A DNA stretch of 64,000 bases, taken from NCBI GenBank assembly GCA_002337045.1, contig DDFF01000007.1, forward strand, positions 434,001 through 498,000. The letters are read 5' to 3'. Source of the stretch: Bacteroidetes bacterium UBA1935 (GTDB lineage Bacteria > Bacteroidota > Bacteroidia > Chitinophagales > Chitinophagaceae). The notes beneath the pieces are model-generated. The model saw nothing but the letters and a program-made list of their open reading frames with translations, had not been told where the DNA came from and did not search any database. A program made the position numbers and the translations under genes. This document shows, piece by piece, positions 42,561 to 51,127 of this stretch; within the stretch, counting starts at the first letter, position 1, and every line of letters begins with the position of its first letter.

Positions 42561-44051
42561 TTACTTAATACTTAATCGGTTAATGCCAGCTTTGGCCTGT
42601 TGTTTTATGGCATTTTTATAGTCTTGTACAGGCATTTCTAAACATAGATTAAAATGAGATAGTGCTTGTTGCCTATTGCCCAACTTTTCGTAGATAAAAG
42701 CACACTGCAATGAAGCCCTTGCGGCGAAATACTCTCTTCCTGACTTCCCTACATAAATAGAGCGATTATAGTACTGTAGTGCTTTATTATCATCTCCAAG
42801 CTCGTCGTGTATACGCCCCATTCTCAGGTTATATTCTGCCACTTCCGGTATAGTTGCAAAATCGGCCTCTCTATAAGCGGCCAATAGTGTATATGCTTTG
42901 TTATAATAACCTCCGTCAATCAGCCAAGAGGCTTTCAAAAGAATAGCATTTGGCCATTTTTTTTCTTCCAAAAAACGCGATGCACGCCTGTCTGCATCTA
43001 CATTTTTACTACCAAACTGCCCTATCCTTTCTCTGTAATAATCTGCCTCTTTAAAATGCCCATCTGTATATTGAATACAAGCCATTTTGTAATAAGCATC
43101 TTTTACAAACAGATTGCCTCTGTAATTGGCGACGAACTTTTTATAATAATTAAATGCACTATTATCCGCCTTATGTATCAAAGCATTACCCATCTCATAA
43201 TCGAAAGCAGGTATACTGCTGTATCCAGCAATTTGTTGCATTTGCGTGATAGTGGTAAGGGCATCTTCTGCCTTTCTGTAGTTCAGTGCAATATTAGCCT
43301 TGACAAAAGAAAACAATAAGTTGTTTTGCGATGGATATGCTGCACTATTGACCATTGCCCATGCATCTTCCTGCTGAGACATCATATAAAACTTCAGATA
43401 AACATCGAACAACAAAGCATCGTAATACAGAGGGTCTCCCGGGGTGTGTTTTTTATAAAATGCATCTACTTTAGCAACGCCCCTTTTCACATCCCCCTTC
43501 ATACCAAATACGGTTGCAATCCATCTGTAATCATCAGGCACAGTTCCAACAACCGCTTCTTCTACGCCAAGAAATATATCATTATAATCAAAGTCGGGAA
43601 ATAGCTTTTTGTTTTCCTTCAAAAGCAAATAGGACTTTCGGAAAGTAGTAGCAGCCTTAAAATTTTCCCCCATCCTAACATGGATAAATGCCCACTGCAT
43701 GTACAAGGCAGCCTTGGTTAGCCTGTACCATGGAGAGGTATCGTTACCAAGACTGAGCAGGTCTTGCCGTTTGTCCAGATGATGATAGTACTTGTCATAG
43801 TCCTTAGGATCTCCGTTAAATAATAACAACATACAATCAGCATAATTAGCTACATATACCGCCATCAGATTGCGCGGATGTATTTTCATTTCAGTACTAA
43901 TGGCTGCATTGCCTTCGCTAAAACGAAGTGCCATATAATGCTCATAAGCTTTCTGGCACTGGGGAGAATACTCATAATAATATTCTGATGCACGTGTATA
44001 CGTGGTATTTGATACAATCAATAATATAATAATGCAGCACCTGTAGAGCAT
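42561..44051 (-). CDS. Exported TPR-repeat protein
   Basis: This 496-residue protein starts at ATG 44051 with a hydrophobic leader (MLYRCCIIILLIVSNTTYTRA). It is then nearly all helical pairs of tetratricopeptide type, clear in the second half: YNLRMGRIHDELGDDNKALQYYNRSI and QCAFIYEKLGNRQQALSHFNLCL. The first half has a region typical of larger TPR proteins (MQWAFIHVRMGENFKAATTFRKSY). TPR units bind peptides or partner proteins, and no catalytic domain is present. No operon partner is visible, because the next gene on this strand follows a 680-base gap. The function is unknown. Confidence 0.8.
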   Translation of the reverse strand: MLYRCCIIILLIVSNTTYTRASEYYYEYSPQCQKAYEHYMALRFSEGNAAISTEMKIHPRNLMAVYVANYADCMLLLFNGDPKDYDKYYHHLDKRQDLLSLGNDTSPWYRLTKAALYMQWAFIHVRMGENFKAATTFRKSYLLLKENKKLFPDFDYNDIFLGVEEAVVGTVPDDYRWIATVFGMKGDVKRGVAKVDAFYKKHTPGDPLYYDALLFDVYLKFYMMSQQEDAWAMVNSAAYPSQNNLLFSFVKANIALNYRKAEDALTTITQMQQIAGYSSIPAFDYEMGNALIHKADNSAFNYYKKFVANYRGNLFVKDAYYKMACIQYTDGHFKEADYYRERIGQFGSKNVDADRRASRFLEEKKWPNAILLKASWLIDGGYYNKAYTLLAAYREADFATIPEVAEYNLRMGRIHDELGDDNKALQYYNRSIYVGKSGREYFAARASLQCAFIYEKLGNRQQALSHFNLCLEMPVQDYKNAIKQQAKAGINRLSIK

Positions 44052-44184
44052 GGTATGCAAAGGTACATTTATTGATATAGTATAAAATTGTGCGAGGTTG
44101 TTGTTTTTATCTTAAAATAAGTATAGACTTTATTCTACAAACCACTGATTTTCTGTACTGAAGACACCTTTATTATTTGTACAT

Positions 44185-44216
44185 CTTGAAAATACGCTCG
44201 TTATGGTGTAATTTTG
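44185..44216 (+). promoter_or_regulatory. Bacteroidota-type promoter of the EGF-like lipoprotein
   Basis: The -7 box TAATTTTG (44209-44216) is preceded by CTTG at 44185-44188 with 20 bases between, one mismatch to TTTG. It predicts a start near 44223 and a leader of about 26 bases. Confidence 0.55.
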
Positions 44217-44248
44217 GCATCATATTTGTCTAACCAATCTAAAAATTA

Positions 44249-44752
44249 ATGATTATGCTATCAATGAAATCAATCCGCAATGTAGCGTTCAGCGCTCTGC
44301 TGACAATTGGTGCTTTCAGCGCTATCACTTACACATCTTGTAACAAAGACGAATGTAAAGATGTAGTTTGTAAAAATGGTGGTACTTGTACTGCAGGTGT
44401 TTGCTCTTGCCCTACTGGCTACGAAGGCACAAATTGTGAAACACTGAGCCGTGCTAAATTCATCGGTACTTATGTTGGTACAGAAATCTGTTCACTTGGT
44501 AATGACAACTACAGCATTACTATTGCTGCAAACTCTGACAATCTGAAAATCACAATGACTAACCTGTATAACGAAGGCTTTACTGCTATCGGTACTGTAA
44601 CAGGCAAAAACACATTCGATTTCAGTGGTTCTTCTGGCACAACTACTTACTCTGGTAAAGGTGAACTGAGTGGTACATCTGCTCTGAAAGTAACATACAC
44701 TATTACTCAAGGTACAATTAGTAATACATGTACTTTCAATGGTGCTAAATAA
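44249..44752 (+). CDS. Lipoprotein with an EGF-like domain
   Basis: This 167-residue lipoprotein (lipobox YTSC, C31) carries right after the lipid site a six-cysteine EGF-like domain. Cysteines are C36, C41, C47, C52, C54 and C63, with spacing C-x4-C-x5-C-x4-C-x1-C-x8-C and the typical NGGTC and GYEGTNCE phrases. A beta-rich domain of unknown fold follows (about 70-167). EGF-like modules are rare but known in Bacteroidota lipoproteins. Several ATGs (44249, 44255, 44264) lie close together, and the exact start is unsure. It has its own promoter and terminator. Confidence 0.82.
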   Translation: MIMLSMKSIRNVAFSALLTIGAFSAITYTSCNKDECKDVVCKNGGTCTAGVCSCPTGYEGTNCETLSRAKFIGTYVGTEICSLGNDNYSITIAANSDNLKITMTNLYNEGFTAIGTVTGKNTFDFSGSSGTTTYSGKGELSGTSALKVTYTITQGTISNTCTFNGAK

Positions 44753-44774
44753 TTACTAATCAGTGATAAAAAAT

Positions 44775-44800
44775 AAAAAGGGAGCAAATGCTCCCTTTTT
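44775..44800. terminator. Bidirectional terminator
   Basis: Perfect 11-bp arms 44775-44785 and 44790-44800 (aaaaagggagc) with loop AAAT lie between the convergent lipoprotein genes. Confidence 0.9.
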
Positions 44801-44822
44801 ATTTTACTAGTTATCAGCAGCA

Positions 44823-45245
44823 TTATTTCATGCTAGGCTTACCGTTACCAACAGTACCATCTTTTTTATCGCCAGACATACTTGGTTTACCATTACCTAC
44901 AGTACCCGGCGTAGTGTTGCCAGACATGCTTGGTTTGCCATTACCTATGGTTTTTGGCTTTGGAGCTTCTGCAGGTTTTGGTTTTGCAACCGGTTTTGGC
45001 GCTGGTGCAGCAGTTTTAGCACCTTTCATAGCAGCAATCATAGAATCTGCTTTCCACTGAGCGAGTGCATTAATCAGAGAATCGTTCTGTGCCATCAGCT
45101 CGCTACGCATAGCTTCTACACGTGCATTCACCATTGAGTCGATTTGTGCTTCAGAAGGACCGGCGCTAACTGCAGGTGCTTCGTTTTGGCAAGATGCCAA
45201 AGCCAGCATGCCACCGGCTAATAGTAATAACGTTTGCTTTTTCAT
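44823..45245 (-). CDS. Small lipoprotein with three GNGKPSM repeats
   Basis: This 140-residue lipoprotein (lipobox LALASC, C19) has a helical, likely coiled-coil segment (about 30-75, EAQIDSMVNARVEAMRSELM), then an Ala/Pro/Lys-rich linker, then three C-terminal repeats T(I/V)GNGKPSM. They lie at 99-107, 115-123 and 131-139 with a regular 16-residue period and a small spacer. I know no family for these repeats. The layout (lipid anchor, coil, proline linker, terminal repeats) suggests a periplasmic or surface protein whose C-terminus is displayed. It is monocistronic and followed by a strong bidirectional terminator. Confidence 0.7.
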   Translation of the reverse strand: MKKQTLLLLAGGMLALASCQNEAPAVSAGPSEAQIDSMVNARVEAMRSELMAQNDSLINALAQWKADSMIAAMKGAKTAAPAPKPVAKPKPAEAPKPKTIGNGKPSMSGNTTPGTVGNGKPSMSGDKKDGTVGNGKPSMK

Positions 45246-45370
45246 TCTTTACGGTTTTAATGATGCAAAAATATTGTAGTTGCTGATATTTTTAGCAAAA
45301 TAGATGCCATAAACCTGTTCTTTATCAAAAAACTAACACTAAACAGGCATTAAATGGCAAAAATGTAGAA

Positions 45371-46261
45371 TTATTTCTGCTTACGGAGCATATCCTTATA
45401 GAGCATCTTCACCAATCCATCCGCAAGGCCAATCTTCGGAACGTAAATTTCATCAGCATTTGCCCAACGCATAACGGCTATATATATCTGCAGTGCAGGT
45501 ACAATAACATCGGCACGATCGCTACGCAGATTATAGAGATGCTTGCGTTCTTCCACGCTGTTCAAACTAAGCTCTTTGTAGTAGTCTTTCAGTAATTCTA
45601 AAGGAAGCGGCTTGCCTTCTTTGCGCTTAGATATAGAAAATATCTTGTTGATATTACCACCACTACCAATGGCTTCTACCGGCTGATAGTCTTTGGTATG
45701 CGTTTTTATATACCACTTCATATGCTCCCACTGCTCATCTGTCACTTTATCATTCAGCAAGCGTATAGTACCTATGTTGAAGGATTCTTTAAAAACAATA
45801 TGATTGTCTGAAAACAGTGTTACTTCCGTGCTACCACCACCAACATCTACATACATGTAAGACTTCTCTGTATTCAGCTTTTCGGCAATATGTGTTTCGT
45901 AGATGATATTTGCCTCTTCCTGCCCGCTGATGATGCTTACTTCAATACCTGTTTCTGCATAAATCTCTCTAAGTACCTGACCACCGTTTGACGCATCGCG
46001 CATGGCAGACGTAGCACAAGCCTTCACAGCCTCAACTTTGTATATATCCATCAATAGCTTGTAGGCTTTAATGGTATCTATCATTTTTCGTTTTTTCTCT
46101 TCGCTGATGTATCCGTTATCAAACACATCGAAACCCAGGCGCAATGGTATGCGCAGCAGGTTTAGCTTAGTAAAATCTACTGTCCCGTCTTTATAAACAG
46201 ATGTTTCTGTTATAAGCAAACGTGCAGCATTGGAACCAATATCTATGGCAGCTAATATCAA
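45371..46261 (-). CDS. ppx: Ppx/GppA-family exopolyphosphatase
   Basis: This 296-residue protein of the ASKHA fold has DIGSNAARLLI, the phosphate-binding loop VDVGGGSTEVTLF, and EAIGSGGNINKIFSISKR. The family releases phosphate from polyphosphate ends or hydrolyses pppGpp. It starts at TTG 46261, only 3 bases after the ppk1 stop, so the two genes form the ppk1-ppx operon that makes and breaks polyphosphate. It is the short form without the C-terminal HD-like domain of E. coli Ppx. Confidence 0.9.
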   Translation of the reverse strand: MILAAIDIGSNAARLLITETSVYKDGTVDFTKLNLLRIPLRLGFDVFDNGYISEEKKRKMIDTIKAYKLLMDIYKVEAVKACATSAMRDASNGGQVLREIYAETGIEVSIISGQEEANIIYETHIAEKLNTEKSYMYVDVGGGSTEVTLFSDNHIVFKESFNIGTIRLLNDKVTDEQWEHMKWYIKTHTKDYQPVEAIGSGGNINKIFSISKRKEGKPLPLELLKDYYKELSLNSVEERKHLYNLRSDRADVIVPALQIYIAVMRWANADEIYVPKIGLADGLVKMLYKDMLRKQK

Positions 46262-46264
46262 GTC

Positions 46265-48334
46265 TTAATAACGTTTATTACGCAAATATCCGTAAATAGC
46301 CACTTGCGAGCGTAGTGCGTGTTCGCCTTTTTTCCGTGGCACATATTCATTGCGCTGTTCGTTATCTAATATACGCCCTTTCACATTTTCTGCAAGCTGT
46401 ATGTTCAGAATATCTATTATTTCCTTTTGTATTTCTGTATCGTAAACGGGGCAGGCAGCCTCTACACGGTGATCCAGGTTGCGCACCATCCAGTCAGCAG
46501 ATGAAATAAATACTTTTGGCACACCCGCATTGTGAAATACAAACACCCTTGCATGCTCCAGATACTCGTCAATGATACTGATAGCCTGCATTGGTGCCTT
46601 GAACGATTTATTCTGCGTATATGCACAGCAACTGCCTCTTAATATCAGGCGTACGTCAACACCTGCTTTTGCGGCGTCGTATAGCATGCCTATCAATACC
46701 TGATCTACCAGGCTGTTTGACTTGATGATAATAGATGCAGGTTTACCCTTTCTTGCCGCTTTTATTTCTCTGCTTATTAAATCAGCAAAATATCTACGCA
46801 TGTTAACAGGCGCTACAGGCAATGTTTTACATGCTTTCAGGCTTTCCAGTTTTGGATGTGCAGATTCAAGGAATGAGAATATGCGGTTTATGTCTGCCAG
46901 TATATTTCTGTTTGTAGTTAGCAGGCAATGATCTCCATAATACTTTGCAGTACCCTCGTTGAAGTTGCCTGTAGATACAAACCCGTATTGCTTTGTTTTA
47001 TTAAACTCACGCTTCTTAATGATGCACACCTTACCATGCACCTTCATGTGAGGCAAACCTAGCACTACTTTTACACCTTCTTCTTCGAGTCGTTTTTTCC
47101 ATTGCAGGTTTGCTTCTTCATCAAAGCGTGCTCGCAGTTCTATCATTACCGTTACCGACTTACCATTACGCACAGCATTCAGCAAAGCGTTTATCACCTT
47201 CGAATCTTTTGCAAGACGGTAGGCAGTTATCTTGATGCTTTGTACAAAAGGATCGATAGCTGCCTCGCGAAGCAGATCTATAATAGAGTCGAAAGAATGA
47301 TATGGGAAGTGTAGCATTACATCGCGCTTATCCATCACCTCCATAATGCGGCATGGTTGCTGCAATAGCGGGTGCACAAACGCTTTAGCGCGAGGCTTCA
47401 GGTCTGAAAACACCTGTGCCGGGAAGTTCATAAAGTCTTTGAAATTATGAATCCTGCCACCCGGTATCAAGTTATCTTTTTTAGAAAGATTAAGGCGCTT
47501 GATGAGATAATCGAGCAGGTTAGCGTCTATATGCCTGTCGAACACAAAACGCGTAGCACGACCTTTTTTCCTGTTCTTTAATCCTCTTTCCAGTTCGTCT
47601 ATCAGGTTTGTATTTACATCGTTATCCATCTCCAGTTCAGCATCGCGTGTTACTTTGATGATGTAACCTAAGAACCTGTTGAAACCAAAAGGCGCAAACA
47701 GATTAGGAAGATTGAACCTGATAATATCTTCGAGCAATATGATGTCTTTGTTCTTGCCTTCGGAAGGCAGTATCACAAAGCGCGGCAATACTTTTGTAGG
47801 GATTTCTATCAATGCATAGCGCTGTAGCATGGGGTTTTTAGAATCGCCCAATACGCACGCAAGGTATATAGACTTATCTCTCAGTAAAGGTATTTGCGGT
47901 ATACTTTCTATCATCAGCGGCACTATCTGTGTGCGCAACTGTTCATCGAAATACGTACTGATGAAATCTTTCTGTGCTTTGTTTAATTGCTTTTCGTTTT
48001 TGATGAAGATGTGTTGCTTATCCAGCTCCTTAATTACATCTGCAAAAATGGCATCAAAATCGGCCTGCTGGCTGATAACTACCTGCTGTATCTGCGCCAG
48101 TATTTTATCGGGATTACTTTCCAGATGTATCCTGCCCGCTTTACCTAACCTTAGCATACGATTGAGCGTAGCTACACGTACGCGGAAAAACTCATCGAGG
48201 TTGTTTGAGAAGATGCCCAGAAAACGAAGGCGGTCGTAAATATGATTTGAAGTATCGCGGGCCTCTTGCAGCACCCTTGCATTAAACGACAACCAACTAA
48301 TATCCCTAACGATAGTCTGTTTCACAGTCTTCAT
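46265..48334 (-). CDS. ppk1: Polyphosphate kinase 1
   Basis: This 689-residue enzyme polymerises the gamma phosphate of ATP. The start is ATG 48334 (MKTVKQTIVRDISWLSFNARVL); the TTG nine codons earlier is not needed. It has the N-terminal domain opening DISWLSFNARVLQEA, the catalytic His region GLPHMKVHGKVCII and the later block FNEGTAKYYGDHCLLTTN. The C-terminal domain has SADWMVRNLDHRVEAACPV. Family length is normal. It is followed by ppx at 3 bases. Polyphosphate affects stress survival and motility. Confidence 0.96.
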   Translation of the reverse strand: MKTVKQTIVRDISWLSFNARVLQEARDTSNHIYDRLRFLGIFSNNLDEFFRVRVATLNRMLRLGKAGRIHLESNPDKILAQIQQVVISQQADFDAIFADVIKELDKQHIFIKNEKQLNKAQKDFISTYFDEQLRTQIVPLMIESIPQIPLLRDKSIYLACVLGDSKNPMLQRYALIEIPTKVLPRFVILPSEGKNKDIILLEDIIRFNLPNLFAPFGFNRFLGYIIKVTRDAELEMDNDVNTNLIDELERGLKNRKKGRATRFVFDRHIDANLLDYLIKRLNLSKKDNLIPGGRIHNFKDFMNFPAQVFSDLKPRAKAFVHPLLQQPCRIMEVMDKRDVMLHFPYHSFDSIIDLLREAAIDPFVQSIKITAYRLAKDSKVINALLNAVRNGKSVTVMIELRARFDEEANLQWKKRLEEEGVKVVLGLPHMKVHGKVCIIKKREFNKTKQYGFVSTGNFNEGTAKYYGDHCLLTTNRNILADINRIFSFLESAHPKLESLKACKTLPVAPVNMRRYFADLISREIKAARKGKPASIIIKSNSLVDQVLIGMLYDAAKAGVDVRLILRGSCCAYTQNKSFKAPMQAISIIDEYLEHARVFVFHNAGVPKVFISSADWMVRNLDHRVEAACPVYDTEIQKEIIDILNIQLAENVKGRILDNEQRNEYVPRKKGEHALRSQVAIYGYLRNKRY

Positions 48335-48416
48335 CCAACAGGCATTTTTTTGCTGTGGCAAAAGTAATAGCTGCCATCCAGCATTGTCTGTACTGTGAAG
48401 GTACTAAACGTAGATT

Positions 48417-48911
48417 TTACAATTTCTTAATATTCCCGATAAGCCCTGTAGTAGAGTATCCTTTCACGAAGGGTATTACCTCTACCTTACCACCATAGCT
48501 CATTACATGTTGTGCGCCTACAATGGTATCAATGGAATAATCACCACCTTTCACCAATACATCGGGGTTTATTTTATGAATGAGTTGCTCAGGCGTTTCT
48601 TCGCCAAACATACAAACAGCATCTACACATAATAAGGATGCCATCTGAAACAACCTGTCTTCTTCATGATTGATTGGCCTTTCTTCTCCTTTCAGTTTCT
48701 TGACAGAAGCATCCGTGTTAAGCGCTACGATAAGAATATTACCCATGTCAGCAGCTTTGGCAATCAAGTCGAGATGACCATGATGTAGTATATCGAAACA
48801 ACCATTAGTGAATACAATCTTCTTGCCAAGTGCTTTCCACATGTTTACGTGTCTGGCAATGACCATATCATCCCGTAGGATCTTATTTTGTATCCACTGA
48901 AGCTTCTGCAT
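48417..48911 (-). CDS. rfaE2: D-glycero-beta-D-manno-heptose 1-phosphate adenylyltransferase
   Basis: This 164-residue nucleotidyltransferase has the cytidylyltransferase-like signature VFTNGCFDILHHGHLDLI, with HHGH as HxGH. The later blocks LNTDASVKKLKG, NPDVLVKGGDY and the terminal KGYSTTGLIGNIKK are present. It makes ADP-heptose precursors for lipopolysaccharide and is a stand-alone RfaE2 without the kinase domain found in E. coli HldE. Its start overlaps the end of the preceding flippase-like gene by 29 bases, so translation may be coupled. Confidence 0.92.
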   Translation of the reverse strand: MQKLQWIQNKILRDDMVIARHVNMWKALGKKIVFTNGCFDILHHGHLDLIAKAADMGNILIVALNTDASVKKLKGEERPINHEEDRLFQMASLLCVDAVCMFGEETPEQLIHKINPDVLVKGGDYSIDTIVGAQHVMSYGGKVEVIPFVKGYSTTGLIGNIKKL

Positions 48912-49887
48912 CTTTCTGCTTGTTGTTTACTATTGGCAATAGAATAATTGAGAGAACACCCAGAATAACTACAATACCCATCTGCACGGACCATGATACC
49001 CAACCAAATGCCTGCCCATGCGTTTTGGCATCTACACCATATACAGACAGTGCACTTGCTACCAATGCAGGGTAAGCACCAATACCACCAGGTGTTGCTA
49101 TAATGCCTACGCTACCTACTATCAGCACAACCAATGCGGTAGCTAACGATAAGTTTTCTGTTGGGGGCATGCTCCAGAAACCCAACACTACAAGAAACCA
49201 GTAAGAGCCCCATATCAATGCTGTGTATAAGAGAAACATACCTCTTTTCTTCAGTTGCAGTATAGACATTACACCTTGCATCAACCCTCCGATGAACTGG
49301 CCAATCTTTGTATCCTTAAACCTCCTGTATAGGAATACAAGGGTTATGATGCCTATTGCGGCAATGCCCAGTAATATGAGCATAAAAGATGTTTTGCCTG
49401 CAAAGCCACCAAAAGTGTCGCTCAGCATTTTGCCTATCACATCAGCTTCCAGCACAAAGGCAAGGAATGTAAGCAAGCCAAGGCATACCACATCAAATGC
49501 ACGCTCTGCTACGATAGTACCTATCATCTTATCGGCTGGTACTTTTTCGTAACGGGCCAGTACGGTACATTTTGCAACCTCGCCTGCACGGGGCAATACA
49601 AGGTTGGTTATGTACCCTACCATCACTGCAAAAAATGTATTGGTAGTAGTAGGGCGGATATCCATGGGCTCAAGCATCAGCTTCCAACGCAGCGCCCTGA
49701 AATAGTGAGACAAGAAACCTACTATGAAAATCGGCACCAGATACCAAGCCCTTGTTTGCTTAATGGAGCCCAGCATTATATCTATCTGCTCGGCAGTCAT
49801 CTTGCTGAACATCCAGTATATAATACCAATACCCAACCCCAGGAATACGACATATTGCAAAACCGTAAGGAGGGTCTTTTTCTTCAT
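48883..49887 (-). CDS. Lysylphosphatidylglycerol synthase TM-like (flippase-like) membrane protein
   Basis: This 334-residue protein has seven to eight hydrophobic helices and the phrases SHYFRALRWKLMLEP, NLVLPRAGEVAKCTVLARYE and GGIGAYPALVASAL. These are characteristic of the UPF0104/LPG-synthase TM-domain family. The family occurs both as part of MprF and as isolated membrane proteins that may move glycolipids or polyprenyl-linked sugars across the inner membrane. There is no aminoacyl-transfer domain, so it is not MprF. The next gene, rfaE2, overlaps its end, which suggests lipid or LPS-related transport. The substrate is unknown. Confidence 0.87.
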   Translation of the reverse strand: MKKKTLLTVLQYVVFLGLGIGIIYWMFSKMTAEQIDIMLGSIKQTRAWYLVPIFIVGFLSHYFRALRWKLMLEPMDIRPTTTNTFFAVMVGYITNLVLPRAGEVAKCTVLARYEKVPADKMIGTIVAERAFDVVCLGLLTFLAFVLEADVIGKMLSDTFGGFAGKTSFMLILLGIAAIGIITLVFLYRRFKDTKIGQFIGGLMQGVMSILQLKKRGMFLLYTALIWGSYWFLVVLGFWSMPPTENLSLATALVVLIVGSVGIIATPGGIGAYPALVASALSVYGVDAKTHGQAFGWVSWSVQMGIVVILGVLSIILLPIVNNKQKDAEASVDTK

Positions 49888-49904
49888 AGAACTAAAGGTA
49901 AGAA

Positions 49905-50249
49905 TTATAGTTTATTACCCTCTTTAGGGAATATGATGCTTGGATTGAATTGCTTCGCTTCTTCAAAATCCATGTGTGCGTAAGAGATAACAATAACTGT
50001 ATGACCAACTGCTATTCTGTGTGCAGCAGGGCCATTCATACATATCATACCGCTGCCGCGTTTGCCCTTAATGATGTAAGTTTCAAGGCGAGCCCCATTG
50101 TCCATGCTGAGTACCTGCACTTTTTCATTTTCAATCATGTTGGCAGCATCCAGCAAGTCTTCGTCTATAGTAATACTACCTATGTAGTTAAGATTGGCCT
50201 CAGTAATCTTAACATGATGTATTTTAGACTTTAATACTTCAATTTGCAT
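49905..50249 (-). CDS. panD: Aspartate 1-decarboxylase proenzyme
   Basis: This 114-residue pyruvoyl enzyme decarboxylates aspartate to beta-alanine for pantothenate. The start is ATG 50249 (MQIEVLKSKIHHVKITE), set by the conserved N-terminus. The self-cleavage site IGSIT places G24-S25, and S25 forms the pyruvoyl group. Other conserved parts are LDAANM, ENEKVQV, NGARLETYIIKG and the NGPAAH block. The TACCTTTG box at 50257-50264 ends only 7 bases before the ATG; see findings. The flippase-like gene starts 17 bases after its stop on the same strand. Confidence 0.95.
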   Translation of the reverse strand: MQIEVLKSKIHHVKITEANLNYIGSITIDEDLLDAANMIENEKVQVLSMDNGARLETYIIKGKRGSGMICMNGPAAHRIAVGHTVIVISYAHMDFEEAKQFNPSIIFPKEGNKL

Positions 50250-50256
50250 AGCGGCG

Positions 50257-50264
50257 CAAAGGTA
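50257..50264 (-). promoter_or_regulatory. -7 box directly before panD
   Basis: TACCTTTG on the minus strand. The start site expected about 7 bases downstream falls on or next to the panD ATG (50249). A matching -33 TTTG is not clear (CTTG at about 50281, spacing 16). Confidence 0.5.
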
Positions 50265-50322
50265 CATTTTTAGTATGACACAAGCATAATGACGGGATAA
50301 CAGTTTATTATAATTATAAAAT

Positions 50323-50350
50323 AAAAGGGCTGCATGTTTGCAGCCCTTTT
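50323..50350 (-). terminator. Terminator after the rpsF-rpsR-rplI operon
   Basis: Perfect 12-bp arms 50323-50334 and 50339-50350 (aaaagggctgca) with a 4-base loop are followed by T-rich sequence on the minus strand, 28 bases past the rplI stop. Confidence 0.87.
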
Positions 50351-50378
50351 AAAAATATGCCTGATGTGGCAGTGAATA

Positions 50379-50825
50379 TTATTCACCTGCAACTTCAAAT
50401 TCAATTTCAATAACGCTTTCTTTACCAAAATCGATAGAAGCTTTGTAAGTACCGGCTTCTTTTACTTCGTCAAGAATTGTTATACGGCGACGGTCGATTT
50501 CATAACCTTTCTGTTCGCGGATAGCGCGTGCCAGTTGGATAGATGTAACAGAACCGAAGATTTTACCGTTAGTACCCAGTTTAGCACCCAGTTTTACAGG
50601 AGCTGCTTTCAGTACTTTAGTTACGTCAGCTATTTCAGCCATCAGTTTAGCTTCGCGCTTAGCCAGTTGTTTCTGGCGTTCCTGCATTACTTTCAGGTTT
50701 GATGCGCTAGCCTCGATAGCATATTTCTGAGGTATTAGGTAGTTGCGGGCATATCCCGGCCTTACTTCTACCAGCTCATGGGCACTGCCCAGGTTGTCTA
50801 CGTCTTTGATTAATATTATTTGCAT
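50379..50825 (-). CDS. rplI: 50S ribosomal protein bL9
   Basis: This 148-residue protein has the bL9 N-domain MQIILIKDVDNLGSAHELVEV with RPGYARNYLIPQKYA, then the long connecting helix and the C-domain (LGTNGKIFGSVTSIQLARAI). It stabilises the large subunit near L1. It is third in the rpsF-rpsR-rplI operon, spaced 12 bases from rpsR, with the operon terminator following. Confidence 0.96.
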   Translation of the reverse strand: MQIILIKDVDNLGSAHELVEVRPGYARNYLIPQKYAIEASASNLKVMQERQKQLAKREAKLMAEIADVTKVLKAAPVKLGAKLGTNGKIFGSVTSIQLARAIREQKGYEIDRRRITILDEVKEAGTYKASIDFGKESVIEIEFEVAGE

Positions 50826-50837
50826 GACTAGTAAATT

Positions 50838-51104
50838 CTATTTTAAAAGGTCAGTTACATAAGGCAACAGAGACATCTGACGAGCCTTTTTAACAGCATG
50901 TGCTACTTTACGCTGGAATTTCAGCGAGTTGCCGGTAATACGGCGAGGCAGCATTTTACCTTGTTCGTTCACAAATTTTTTCAGGAATTCCGCGTCTTTA
51001 TAGTCGATATATTTGATCCCCATTTTCTTAAAACGACAGTATTTCTTCTGGCGTTTTTCTACGCGTGTAGAGGTCAAAAACTTGATATCATTTTGCTTTG
51101 CCAT
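50838..51104 (-). CDS. rpsR: 30S ribosomal protein bS18
   Basis: This 88-residue basic protein has the bS18 signature DYKDAEFLKKFVNEQGKMLPRRITGNSL and the C-terminal FQRKVAHAVKKARQMSLLPYV. It binds 16S rRNA with bS6. The Cys cluster typical of zinc-binding bS18 is reduced to a single Cys in KKYCRFKKMG. It is the second gene of the operon, 23 bases after rpsF. Confidence 0.96.
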   Translation of the reverse strand: MAKQNDIKFLTSTRVEKRQKKYCRFKKMGIKYIDYKDAEFLKKFVNEQGKMLPRRITGNSLKFQRKVAHAVKKARQMSLLPYVTDLLK

Positions 51105-51127
51105 TGTTCAAAGTTTTTAAAAGGTGA

